A stretch of 64,000 nucleotides of DNA from Bicyclus anynana (Eukaryota > Arthropoda > Insecta > Lepidoptera > Nymphalidae). Numbering within the stretch: position 1 is the stretch's first letter; each line of letters opens with the position of its first letter. The notes under the pieces are model-generated. The model had not been told where the DNA came from. It saw only the letters and a program-made list of their open reading frames with translations, and ran no database searches. This document shows positions 55,615 through 64,000 of this stretch, in pieces. The position numbers were made by a program, and so were the translations under genes. The DNA lies in contig NC_069104.1 of NCBI RefSeq assembly GCF_947172395.1, positions 3,561,355 to 3,625,354 of the forward strand, given 5' to 3'.

Positions 55615-55621
55615 ACTCACA
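55615..55621 (-). other. splice donor of the large exon
   Basis: Minus strand T|GTGAGT: the exon ends after a complete codon (phase 0) and the intron begins with the near-ideal GTGAGTACC. The donor explains the stop shortly after. Confidence 0.75.
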
Positions 55622-57619
55622 TTGTGCTGATGCAGAGTCAGTATCACGTTGTCGAAGGTCGCAGAGTTCGACAGCGCTTCGGAACTGCCTCGGAGGAGTT
55701 CAGCTAACAAGTCCGTGCCAGACTTCACTCCTGCCAACTTCGACGGCGACGATGTAGCTCTCACATGCGTAGCTCCTTTAGACCTATTGCTCGAGTTTGA
55801 TAATGCACCGGCGCTTATCTTTCGACTTGGAACTGTTGCATCTGAAAAGCTCCGCCGTCCGCCTTCAACCGATCGATTCGAAGGCGCTTCTAAGGTCTTC
55901 CCAAACGGACCTCTGCGAAACTGTCTCCTCTGTTCTACGTCAGAGGCGTCCGACGGGCTGTATGGAGAAGGCGAGGCCGTTCGATCTCGTGAGCAAGAAT
56001 CGCTCTCCGCTTCAGACGGAGAGTCCCCACGAGACGTGACCCCATATTTTCTCCTTACACGACACGACGTGTCTTCTTCCCTTTCATCTGAACTTTGATG
56101 GGAGAACCTCGCCCGTCTAGTCCTCAACTCTTCCGACCTCGGCCACATCGGCATCGATCCTTCGCTAGGACTGGGAGGACCGTTCGTGAAAGAATCGTCA
56201 GATTTATCCCCGAGCAACGACGACGTTCGGGCTTCGGCCGACAAACGCATATCTGAAAGAGACACGTCACTGCTTTCACGCTTTGATCCGTTTACTGAAG
56301 AATTGGGAGGATCATCCTCACCTCCGTCGTCGCTCGCCGTGGTTATATAGATGCCTTTTCTCCGTTTCGTCTTATCGAGCGGCCTTCGTCTCTCTCTCAC
56401 ACTTATCGGCGCTGGAGAACAAGGATTCTGCACTGCAGCTAATATGGTTGCAACTTTCTCACTCGTTATAGTCTCATCCTCTTTGTCCCTATCTAAAGAC
56501 TCGTCAGAGGCAACATCCGAACGCTGGGCTTCCTCCGGTAAATCGTTCGACCACTGTTTCACTATACACTCATAAACGGGCACAGGCAAAGGGACCGCGT
56601 CCTCAAAATCACTCACGGAATCCTTCCGAGGGGGATAGTTCACACACTCACAGTCTACATTCTCACAAGTGGCAGGTGGGTCCGGGAGGGGAGGAAACGC
56701 GAAAGGCTGAGCGGGTTCGAAAGGGGAAGTTCCTTCGCTGTGCGCCTGGGCACTGTCGGCTTGCGAGCCGTCACTTTCTTCGCGGAGTTCGTGGAGAACA
56801 CGCGGCGGCATCAACGCGGGGAGACTGCCGCCGCCGTCGACGGAGCCGTCGTCGCGCGCGGGCGGCGTGCGGCGCGGCAGCGGGTGCGTCAGCGAGCGCC
56901 CGCTCAGAGGCTTGTGCGGCGCGTCGGGCGGCGAGCTGCGCGCAGCGGGCGCCGCGTGCCCCACCAGCCCCTCGTCCGAGCCCACCGCCGAGTCCACCGA
57001 CGCGACCGACCCGCCCTCTGTCACATTTTCCTCCGTCACACTCGTGTAATCGCGGCCCGGCGGCGACTCGACCTCCTCTTTTCTCTTCGTCCGTTTGCCG
57101 AAGTCGAAAATCGAAGGTTGTTTCCCGCGGTAATACTTATCCTGCGCGAAATCACCCTGCGAGAACGACGCGCTGCGGTACGGAATAGTCTTCTGCGCGT
57201 ACGAGCCCACTATGGAACGCGGCTCGACGCGGACCAGAGTGATGTTGTCGGCGTCGAAGTCGTCGCAGCGGTCGACGGAGACGCCGCGCGGCGGGCTGTG
57301 CCGGTGGCGCGTGCGCGGCGGCGGCACGGGCGGCAGCACGGGCGCCGAGTGCGGCGGCGGCGGGGGCGGCGGCGGCGGCGGGCGCGGCTTGAGCCGCTCG
57401 GTGAGGTCGCGCAGCAGCTGGTGGCGCGAGGCCCGGGCGTCGTCGCGCGAGCCGCGGCCCAGGCGGCGCTGGAAGCGCTCCAGCGTGCGGCGGTCGGGCT
57501 TGGCGCGGCCGAGGCACGCCGCCACCGCCTCCTCGGAGCAGCAGCGGCAGGGGCAGGCGCGCGGCGGCGGGACGCGGCGCACGGTGTAGCGCACGGCGCC
57601 CAGCGTCACGTACGGCGAC
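55621..57619 (-). CDS. large internal exon, Pro/Ser/Arg-rich disordered protein, unrecognised
   Basis: A 1999-nt exon with a single open frame of 666 codons; the frame stays open 5' to a TAA near 57690 without any ATG, so it is internal. It ends at a consensus splice donor (AAT|GTGAGT); three codons later the frame would hit TAA. The likely acceptor is TGCGCAG just before 57619. Numbering from the GTG at 57627: residues 25-30 CPCRCC; 40-80 basic, helix-prone; 83-92 ten prolines; 145-160 YAQKTIPYRSASFSQ; then a long Ser/Asp/Glu/Arg-rich part with 14-3-3- or kinase-like RRxS sites; the last 50 residues, with KSGTDLLAELLRGSSEALS, look more ordered. GC and CpG are very high at the 5' half. There is no membrane segment and no known domain that I can name. 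It resembles scaffold or signalling proteins in style only. I see no frame damage, so it is probably a living host gene. Confidence 0.8.
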
Positions 57620-57645
57620 CTGCGCACGCGCGTATGTTTAGCGTG
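57620..57645 (-). other. probable splice acceptor of the large exon
   Basis: Minus strand CACGCTAAACATACGCGCG then TGCGCAG|G. CTAAAC could be the branch point. The pyrimidine tract is poor, so another acceptor nearby (up to the upstream stop near 57690) is possible. The exon would start with one base of a split codon. Confidence 0.45.
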
Positions 57646-57854
57646 ACGTGTGGTCCGCCGAGCGGGCGGGCGGCGAGTGCGACGGATTTAGCCGACCGAG
57701 CCGACTGCCCCCGCGACTCGCCGCCGAATTCCGGGAGGATTCCCCGCGACCCACTCCGACGCTTGTCGGCCCAGATGATACGCCAGCTTCCCTTTGATGA
57801 GCCGGTCGTCAAAGAACAGACAGAGACACATGGACAGACACACAACACTTTGCC

Positions 57855-58435
57855 AACCTCTCTGACGCAGTTGGTAGTGCTGTGGTTCTCAACAGAGAGG
57901 TCCTGGGCTCGATTTAGTATTTTATAATTTCTAAATTGGCCAGGTCTGGTCTGGTGGCTAGTTACCACCCTTTCGGCAAAGACGTAGCACCAAACGGTTT
58001 AGCATTCCAGTACAATGCCGTGTATAAACCGTCAGAGGTATGGGTTGAATAAACTTGTACCACTTCCACGGCTTCCATCTTTTTTTTTATTCTTTACACG
58101 TTAACCCTTGTTAGTGATGATGCGATCTAAGATGGAAGCGGGCTAACTTGTTAGGAGTGGGATGAAAATCCACACCCCTTTTGGTTTCTATACGACACCG
58201 TACCGGAACGTTAAATCGCATGGCGATACATCTTTGTCGGTAGGTTGGTAACTAGCCACGGCAGAAGCCTCCCACCAGCCATACCTAGACCAATTAAAAA
58301 AACCTCAATCAGTCCAGCCGGGGATCGAACCCAGGACCTCCTTCTTAAAATCGACCACGGAGGCCGTCAAAAACCGTCTTAAGACTGCATCGTCATATAA
58401 CATCAGGTGAGATCGCAGTCAAGGGCAAAGGCAAA
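57855..58435 (+). mobile_element. SINE-B with SINE-D-type head, split by an inverted SINE-B
   Basis: The head CTCTCTGACGCAGTTGGTAG and GTCCTGGGCTCGATTT, the SINE-B body to about 58079 (ACTTCCACGGCTTCCATC), an interruption, then TTAAGACTGCATCGTCATAT to about 58432. The head differs from ordinary SINE-B while the body is shared: a chimeric subfamily. Confidence 0.75.
58080..58372 (-). mobile_element. SINE-B nested in the SINE above
   Basis: Inverted, complete: T-rich tail, body, inverted B box CCGGGGATCGAACCCAGG, head CACGGAGGCCGTC. Confidence 0.85.
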
Positions 58436-58822
58436 TTCGTTCCTGTGAAGGTGAACCTATCGCGTGAATAGGGTAACTGACAATCGCGGAGGACAGATAT
58501 GAACGTCGCAAAACTAGCGAGCGTGAGGATAGCAGGTGGCGGACAGACAGACGGAAGACGCTCGGTATAAATAGGCGTGCGTTGGCGAACCGGCGGTATA
58601 CGTGACCTCGTAACAATGTTTACATGTTGGATCTCGTTGCAGAGGACGTTCTCGACCCTTAACCGCTGGATTATCGTAACCGACAAAATTCAAATTTTGG
58701 GGAAAGTTTTTTTTTTAATATCTTTACAGAAATGTGCAATTACGTTGAAACGCTTACATTAAAAAAAATCATTTCTAGATTGTGGCGCAAACGAGAATAA
58801 TAGCTAATTTTATATTATTTTA
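58436..58822. other. no recognised gene; TATA-like patch
   Basis: GCTCGGTATAAATAGGCGTG (58560-58579) contains a TATA-box-like word in CpG-rich surroundings; no open frame of interest follows. Confidence 0.35.
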
Positions 58823-59014
58823 TCTAGACTAATATTATAAAGAGGTAAACTTTGTGTTGTTGTAGGGGGTCTTCCCTGGATCTACTAAACCGATTTTAAA
58901 AATTCTGTTACCACCTAGAAAGACTAAAGTAATTTGTGTGTGTGTCATAGACTATATTTTATCCCCGTGTTCTCACGCAAACGGGAACTACGCAGGTAAA
59001 TACGCGGGATCGCT
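58823..59014 (+). mobile_element. Helitron-like element, GGTAAA subfamily
   Basis: A|TCTAGACTAATATTATAA start; end region AACTACGCAGGTAAATACGC and GGGATCGCT, immediately followed by a MITE. Confidence 0.6.
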
Positions 59015-59244
59015 TATAGTCCATTTGTTTTCATATGGAGTTTGAGAAATGTCGCCCGCACTTTTGCAAAGGCGCCGCCGCGACGTCTAATTTTTGCCAG
59101 CGCAGATAAAATAATAAATTAGCGTAAGTACCTTTAGAATATTTTTCTAAACGAACGCAGTAGGTAGGTGCCTACGCAAAAAGCAAAATAAAAAGCGTGG
59201 TCCCCCTGTAGCTGTACCGACACTATGAAAACGAATGGACTATA
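59015..59244. mobile_element. MITE with 21-bp terminal inverted repeats
   Basis: The left end TATAGTCCATTTGTTTTCAT and right end ATGAAAACGAATGGACTATA are inverted with one mismatch. 230 bp, starting and ending in TA. The core has a CpG-rich GGCGCCGCCGCGACGTC. Nonautonomous. Confidence 0.7.
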
Positions 59245-60090
59245 TAATAAAAGTGTCGCTTACGATAATTCGGCGGTCACTGGTCGTTATGTTCATAATA
59301 TTTATTGGATTCCTTGAATTGCATCTCGAGATAAGGAAAGACAGATCGTTTGTAGTGCGAGTGCAAATAGAGAGGACGTGCATACACCTCCGTGCTGCCT
59401 ACACGTGAAATATCATCTTGATTGAAGTATTTACGAGTATACTTAATGCGCTGAGTCAGGCGCCAGTGATTTAGGTGGATCTCTGATGTTTATATCTCTA
59501 GATAATTATATTGTTTTCTTGCACACGTCAATTGAGTATTACAGGGCGAGGGTTTAACCGTAAAGTTACATAACCATAAAGTAACATACGTCAAAGTTAG
59601 TGAATTAGTATGTTGAAGGTGTAAACAAACATGAACCGAATCTTCGCCAGTGGTACAATGGTGTTATACGGTGTACGACAGTGGGGAAAGAGAGGATCAA
59701 GTGGCAGAGAATGGAGAAGCGTTGCCAATTTAGGGAAAATTCCCCAAATTCCGGGGGATATAAACTCAACTTTGGATCCGTTGTGTCCAAAAAATGTTAA
59801 ATTCGTATAAACAATGGATCCAAAATTGAGTATAAAATGGCAAAAACCATTAACAATATCAATAAAAACTGTATTAATTTTACTTTATTACATAAGAGCA
59901 AGAAGACAGAAAGAAACAACACAACACGCACCTCTCTCGCACGTCGTTGTCATTCTACTTATACTTTTTAAATATAATATATATTATTAATTTAAATACC
60001 CCCCCCCCCCACACCAACACAAACGACGACTTAAAATAGTATATTTTATAAGCGCTAAGAAAGAGGGTAAGTAATAAAAAATCGGTAAAT
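59245..60090. other. no recognised gene
   Basis: AT-rich; a run of 12 C (59999-60010). The open frames 59605-59790 and 59955-60161 are discussed elsewhere or unsupported. Confidence 0.35.
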
Positions 60091-60099
60091 ACAGGGGAC

Positions 60100-60161
60100 C
60101 TGGAGAGCTCGCGTCGTCTTCGGAGGCCATCTTGCGGGGAGCGGGGGCGGGCGGTCGCCAT
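60100..60161 (-). CDS. candidate first coding exon of the large-exon gene
   Basis: Minus strand: an ATG at 60161 opens MATARPRSPQDGLRRRRELS and, if spliced at AG|GTCCCC, leaves two bases of a codon. That fits the one leading base of the exon at 57619 and joins without a break. Against it: GTCCCC is a weak donor, and a second ATG (60130, CAAGATGGCC) in another frame has the better start context. The intron would be about 2.5 kb. Confidence 0.3.
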
Positions 60162-60235
60162 TGGTTACGTCACACCACGCATGCTGCGCAGACTACCCTC
60201 GCTTCTGGAACAAGTGACGTCAGAGTTAATAAATA
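60131..60235 (-). promoter_or_regulatory. candidate GC-rich promoter
   Basis: A GC-rich island in AT-rich DNA. It has GGGGGCGGG, a CCAAT word on the minus strand (60160-60164), ATGCTGCGCAG, and a CRE-like TGACGTCA near 60216. The CCATCTTG word at 60127 matches YY1/Pho-like sites. It lies upstream of the minus-strand gene. Confidence 0.4.
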
Positions 60236-60670
60236 GATAAATAATGATTACTTACTTAACATTAACCATTCGCTGCTCGCGAGTATTTTATCGAAAGGCC
60301 CGTCTGCGTTGAAGAAGCCGAGTCAGGGAATGCAGTTTTAATCTACCGTTGTGAGCCATTTAAAAAATCTTTATATTCCTCTATCGCGCGGAGCATGATA
60401 CTCTGTTCGCCTATTGCCCTTAGTTTACTTTATATTTTTTTACATGTCACGTAAAGAATACGATATACGATACGACCGGTCGTCCATTTAGGAGTCAAAT
60501 GGTTAATAACTTTAAATAGTTTAATAAACTAAAAACCACGCTTTTAGCACGCACTAAAATACAAATATTGGTTTTAAGTCACGTGACTATTTTTTTCGTA
60601 TTCCTGACAGCAAACCCTTTCACTTGATATCCAAATCATGGGGTGGATTTCAAACAGCCAGTTCGCCATC

Positions 60671-60982
60671 TTGGGGAGGCCGCCATATTGATTTTGTAAT
60701 GACGTTTCTTAGCTATTGTCATTATTGTCATCAGAACTCAGAGCGTGTGCAAAATTTCATCCTAATCGAAGACCGGGAAGTAAGTCAATTTAGGATTCCT
60801 AGATTTGATTTTCTTACATAGTTACAAGTGATTGGGGAGGCCGCCATATTGGATTTGTAATGACGTATCTAAGCTAGTTATGTATTGTCATCAGAACTCA
60901 GAGCGTGTGCAAAATGTCATCCTAATCGATGACCGGGAAGTGGGTCAAATTAAGATTCAAAGATTTTCTTATATACATAACT
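60671..60982 (+). repeat. 161-bp tandem pair
   Basis: Unit 1 60671-60831, unit 2 60832-60982. Each has TTGGGGAGGCCGCCATATTG, a TTTGTAATGACGT block, ATCAGAACTCAGAGCGTGTG and CATCCTAATCGA. Units differ by about one base in ten. Followed by a short Hel-2 end (ACTAGCGGACGCCCGCGACT, 60982-61001). Confidence 0.8.
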
Positions 60983-61169
60983 AGCGGACGCCCGCGACTT
61001 CGACTGCTTGAAACTCGATGTAAACTTCCAACTACCCCTACCCAATTCTAGACCCCTACCCCTACCCAAGGTCGATGGACCTCGTACCGTACCACATAAA
61101 GTTTTAGTATGAAGTCTAAAAAACCTCGTAACGCACCAGAGGAAAGTACAGAATAATCAGTGCCGCAGT

Positions 61170-61332
61170 ATGCTAGCCACAAACAGTCAATTATTCTCAC
61201 GTTTCTGTAGCACCCACGATTATAATTGATCGTGTGTTGGTCACTGCGTACATGACTTGTATAGTATGTCGCGTGGGTACTGCCGTTTGCTTTTAAGAAA
61301 CGTGAGAATAATTGACCGTTTGTGGCTAGCAT
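61170..61332. mobile_element. MITE folding into one long hairpin
   Basis: The left arm TGCTAGCCACAAACAGTCAA(TTATTCTCACGTTTCT) and right arm AAACGTGAGAATAATTGACC(GTTTGTGGCTAGCA) match with one mismatch over about 36 bp. Inside, GCACCCACG and CGTGGGTAC pair again. End fragments of the type ...GATCGTGTGTGGCT lie at 2836, 14072, 15061 and 34290. Confidence 0.8.
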
Positions 61333-61858
61333 TAAAGAGGATAAACATCATGCAATGAAAGCTTTATCGTCCTCCGTTCTCACTTCAGTATGTAACTCCG
61401 TATATTGTAGTTATTTTAAATTTTCCTTATTGTTTGTCTGAACTCTGGAGTGCTCTAGATAAAACGTAATAGCATTTGTTGCTGAGTCACAGGAAAAATT
61501 GATTTGAAAGAAAATCTGGCGTGTTTTCTCTTTAACTACATTTATTGCCTAGCCCCGTGAGTCAGTTTATTGGGTTTTTCTTTTTGATAATTTTTTTTTA
61601 GATCTCAGAATGATTCCTATTCACTATTTCATTCTTTATTATCAAGCTATTAAAATAATCATCAAATCAATTGAGAAATATCATCTGTATGGCACCGGAT
61701 GACATTTGTTTCATAGAATCTCAATTTCGTTTAATGTCAACAAGTATACGTCAAACATAGTGAATAAGCCTGTCTAAAATATTTTGGCTTTGTCATTTTA
61801 ATTTGTAGTACTTTTAAGGGAAGTGGTACAATATTAAGGAAAACTTCGTATGAAGGTC
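61333..61858. other. no recognised gene
   Basis: AT-rich, no family matched. Confidence 0.35.
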
Positions 61859-61985
61859 TTCATCATCATCATTATCAGCTGCTGGACATAGGCCTCTTGT
61901 ATAGTCCAAACACCACGTTCTGGAGCCGTCAGCATCCAGCGACTCCCTGCAACCCGCTTAATGTATTCGGTTCATCTAGTGTCTA
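61859..61985 (-). mobile_element. RTE 3' end, older copy
   Basis: CATCATCATCATTATCAGCT, GGACATAGGCCTCTTGTATA and AACCCGCTTAATGTATTCGG: the diverged subfamily also at 28150-28432. Confidence 0.65.
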
Positions 61986-62204
61986 TGAAAGGCTTACCTC
62001 TAAAAAAATCAAAGAATCTTTCGCAGACGAAGTCGTGGTCGTATGCTAGTTTTCCAGGTCTACATACATTTTTTATTAAATCGATACCTACCTACTAATA
62101 TTACTTTTAAAAAGGTAAAGTTTGTAGTTTTGAAGGGGGGGGGGGGAGTCTCTGGATCTACTGAAACGAAAAAGCCACGTTATTTGTGAGTGGCATGGGC
62201 TTTG

Positions 62205-62335
62205 CTCTTCTATGTGCCCCGCCCATTGCCACTTCAGCTTTGCGACTTACAGCTTTGTCAGTTACTTTGGTTCTTCTGCGGATCTCCTAGTATACACCTA
62301 GGATACACCTATCAGAGCTCGTTCCATCGCCCGCT
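62205..62335 (-). mobile_element. RTE fragment, inverted
   Basis: GTGCCCCGCCCATTGCCACT, GGTTCTTCTGCGGATCTCCT and CGTTCCATCGCCCGCTGTGT: the 5' side of the RTE tail region. Confidence 0.75.
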
Positions 62336-62339
62336 GTGT

Positions 62340-62570
62340 GATCTGCACATAGTTCGAGAGCCGATGGCCGTTGGGGTCCCAAGGTGCTGGAATGGCGGCC
62401 CAACAAAGTGCAGTGTTGGTCGACCCCCTACTAGGTGGACTGACGATATCAAGCGAGTCTTAGGTATTCGCTGGATGCAGGCGGCTCAGTATCGTGATGT
62501 TTGGAAGTCCCTTCAAAAGGCCTGCAGTGGACGTCCATCAGCTGACATGATGATGATGATTATGATAAGC
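62340..62570 (+). mobile_element. RTE ORF end, sense orientation
   Basis: It encodes the GRPPTRWTDDIKRVLGIRWM and QAAQYRDVWKSLQKA blocks, ending in GATGATGATGATTATGAT. It faces the fragment at 62205-62335, so the two halves are in inverted order: twin priming or a later inversion. Confidence 0.8.
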
Positions 62571-62650
62571 TTTGTATGAGTGTCATATTTTATCCCCGTA
62601 TTTCCACGGGAACGGAAACTTCGCGGGTGAAACCGCGAGGCGTCAGCTAG

Positions 62651-63140
62651 CGGTACATAAAGTCATAACACACACAAATATCATTAGAACAATGACATTT
62701 AAAATTATAATTTCCCCAACAAGCGAGCGTATCGTATTTCAAAAAGCTCGCAATTGCTTTGATCTTTAGAACAAGAAACCGCCCGCGGCCTGTAAAAGAC
62801 TTCATAATATTTTGACCTTTTGTGTTTTACGTGGGCACAAATTATTTAGGGTGTACATACACTATGAATGAATAAAAGGTTACTGCCATTGACGTAATAA
62901 ACAGTCCAGACACCCTCTCCTGAACTAAACAGTGAAACACCCAAAGACTTTATACTACAGATAAGATTACGTGCTTACAAAATCACCAAATTTAGCTAAT
63001 CCACTGAGCGCACACCTGCACAATTTTATGTTTACTTACGTTATATATTTATGTAAATATAGTTTTTCACTTCCTAAACACACAACTCGACATTGTAGAC
63101 AATATTCAGGTATTATTTATTTAAATAAGTAATTTACAAT
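62651..63140. other. no recognised gene
   Basis: AT-rich; nothing recognised. Confidence 0.35.
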
Positions 63141-63342
63141 TCATCATCGTCATCAACCCATATTCGGCTCACTGCTGATCTCGAGTCTCCTCTCATAATG
63201 AGAGGGGTTAGGCCAATAGTCCACCACGCTGGCCCAATGCGGATTGGCAGACTTCACACACGCAGATAATTACGATAATACTCTGGTATGCAGGTTTCCT
63301 CACGATGTTTTCCTTCACCGTTTGAGACACGTGATATTTAAT
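63141..63342 (-). mobile_element. SINE-A, 5'-truncated
   Basis: CATCATCGTCATCAACCCAT through CACCGTTTGAGACACGTGAT; head missing. Confidence 0.8.
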
Positions 63343-63390
63343 TAAGTTTACAATGCGACTAAATAAAATTAAGACGATTAGACGCTTATG

Positions 63391-63683
63391 TTTGCAATCT
63401 GAGATGGAAGCGGGCTAACTTGTTAGGAGGAGGATAAAAATCCAAATTTCTAGTTTCTACACGACATCCCGGAACGCTAAATCGCTTGGCGGTACGTTTT
63501 TGCCGGTTGGGTGGTAACTAGCCACGGCCGAAGCCTCCCACCAGCCGAAAAACTAGGGTGGTAACTACCCACTAGCCACACCTGAACCAATTGAGAAAAC
63601 CACAATCAGCCCAACCGGGTATTGATCCTAGGACCTCAGTCTTGTAAATCCACCGCGCATACCACTGCGCCATGGAGACCGTA
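63391..63683 (-). mobile_element. SINE-B with internal duplication
   Basis: Inverted. The segment GGGTGGTAACTA is present twice (63509-63520 and 63555-63566), with AGCC(ACGGCC/GAAAAACT) between. Tail missing. Head CACTGCGCCATGGAGACCGT. Confidence 0.8.
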
Positions 63684-63897
63684 ATAAACAAAATAACAAA
63701 TGGACCAATATATGGAATCATGTCTGTCCATCTGTCTGTCAGTCCGTGGTCTATCCCTTAAGAGGTATTGAGTTGAAATTAATGTTTATCAAGTTATTAG
63801 TTAGCAAGTCAAGTGCTACCTGACTTGCTGTATACCTTTTCATAACATAAAAAAATGCAAGCTGTCCAATACTTACCTTTATATCAACACCTGATAG

Positions 63898-64000
63898 TAT
63901 TTTTTTAACCGACTTCAAAAAGGAGGAGGTTCTAAATTCGGTCGGATTTTTTTTTTATGTATGTACACCGATTATATTATAACTAGTAAGCGCCCGTGAC
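63898..64000 (+). mobile_element. AACCGACTT-type element end, then Helitron-like end, cut by window
   Basis: TTTTTTTAACCGACTTCAAA, AGGAGGAGGTTCTAAATTCG and ATGTATGTACACCGATT match the inverse of 40810-40900. From 63983 ACTAGTAAGCGCCCGTGAC starts a Helitron-like end. Confidence 0.55.

Larger units (their letters stand above)
62087..62650 (+). mobile_element. Helitron-like element split by RTE fragments
   Basis: The 5' part CCTACTAATATTACTTTTAA to about 62200 (with a run of 14 G), the 3' part from about 62578 (GAGTGTCATATTTTATCCCC) to GCGTCAGCTAG at 62650. Confidence 0.6.

Noticed and set aside
55649..56098. 149-codon plus-strand open frame
   Set aside because: Antisense shadow of the same exon.
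56740..57927. 395-codon plus-strand open frame opposite the large exon
   Set aside because: It is the antisense of a GC-rich, stop-poor exon; its Arg/Ala-rich content follows from reading CpG-rich DNA backwards, and the minus strand has the consistent splice donor.
58560..58579. TATA box of a plus-strand gene
   Set aside because: The TATAAATA word is good but nothing downstream looks like an exon.

Overview
The window looks like nuclear DNA from a moth or butterfly. It is AT-rich, has one large coding exon, and is otherwise densely filled with short mobile elements of lepidopteran type. These are two abundant tRNA-derived SINE families, 5'-truncated RTE, jockey-like and R1-type LINEs, Helitron-like elements with A|TC...CTAG|T ends, Penelope-like pieces, and many inverted-repeat MITEs. 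A nymphalid butterfly is my best guess; the order is much surer than the family. No prokaryotic, CRISPR, rRNA or viral gene structure is seen.

Labels used below. SINE-A is about 300 bp, with a tRNA-like head (A box TAGCCCAGTGGATATGA, B box GGTTCGAATCC) and a GAT/ATG-repeat tail. SINE-B is about 320 bp, with head GGCGCAGTGGTATGCGCGG, B box GGTTCGATCCCCGG and an A-rich tail. SINE-C and SINE-D are other tRNA-like heads. RTE is the 3' end of an RTE-clade LINE with a GAT-repeat tail. Hel-1 (about 190 bp) and Hel-2 (about 360 bp) are the Helitron-like families.

Layout. Positions 1-20000: LINE tails, SINEs and Helitron-like elements separated by AT-rich DNA without recognisable genes. Positions 20000-28500: complete Helitron-like copies and two 291-295 bp hairpin elements with perfect 12-bp target duplications, each carrying what reads as a hammerhead ribozyme on the minus strand. 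Positions 28500-45000: nested SINE/LINE insertions, a Penelope-like tail with a 25-bp perfect inverted repeat, and several long inverted-repeat elements. Positions 45000-53800: an R1-type reverse transcriptase relic, SINE clusters, a 383-bp tandem duplication and another LINE relic. Positions 55621-57619, minus strand: the only convincing host coding sequence, a 1999-nt internal exon ending at a strong GTGAGT splice donor. It encodes a Pro/Ser/Arg-rich, mostly disordered protein that I do not recognise. Positions 57700-64000: repeats, plus a GC-rich patch (60091-60235) that could be the promoter and first coding exon of the same gene.

The gene runs right to left. Its later exons were not found here and probably lie beyond the left edge or are too short to see. 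The most interesting item is the pair of ribozyme-bearing elements. The rest is mainly a record of nested retrotransposition and local duplication.
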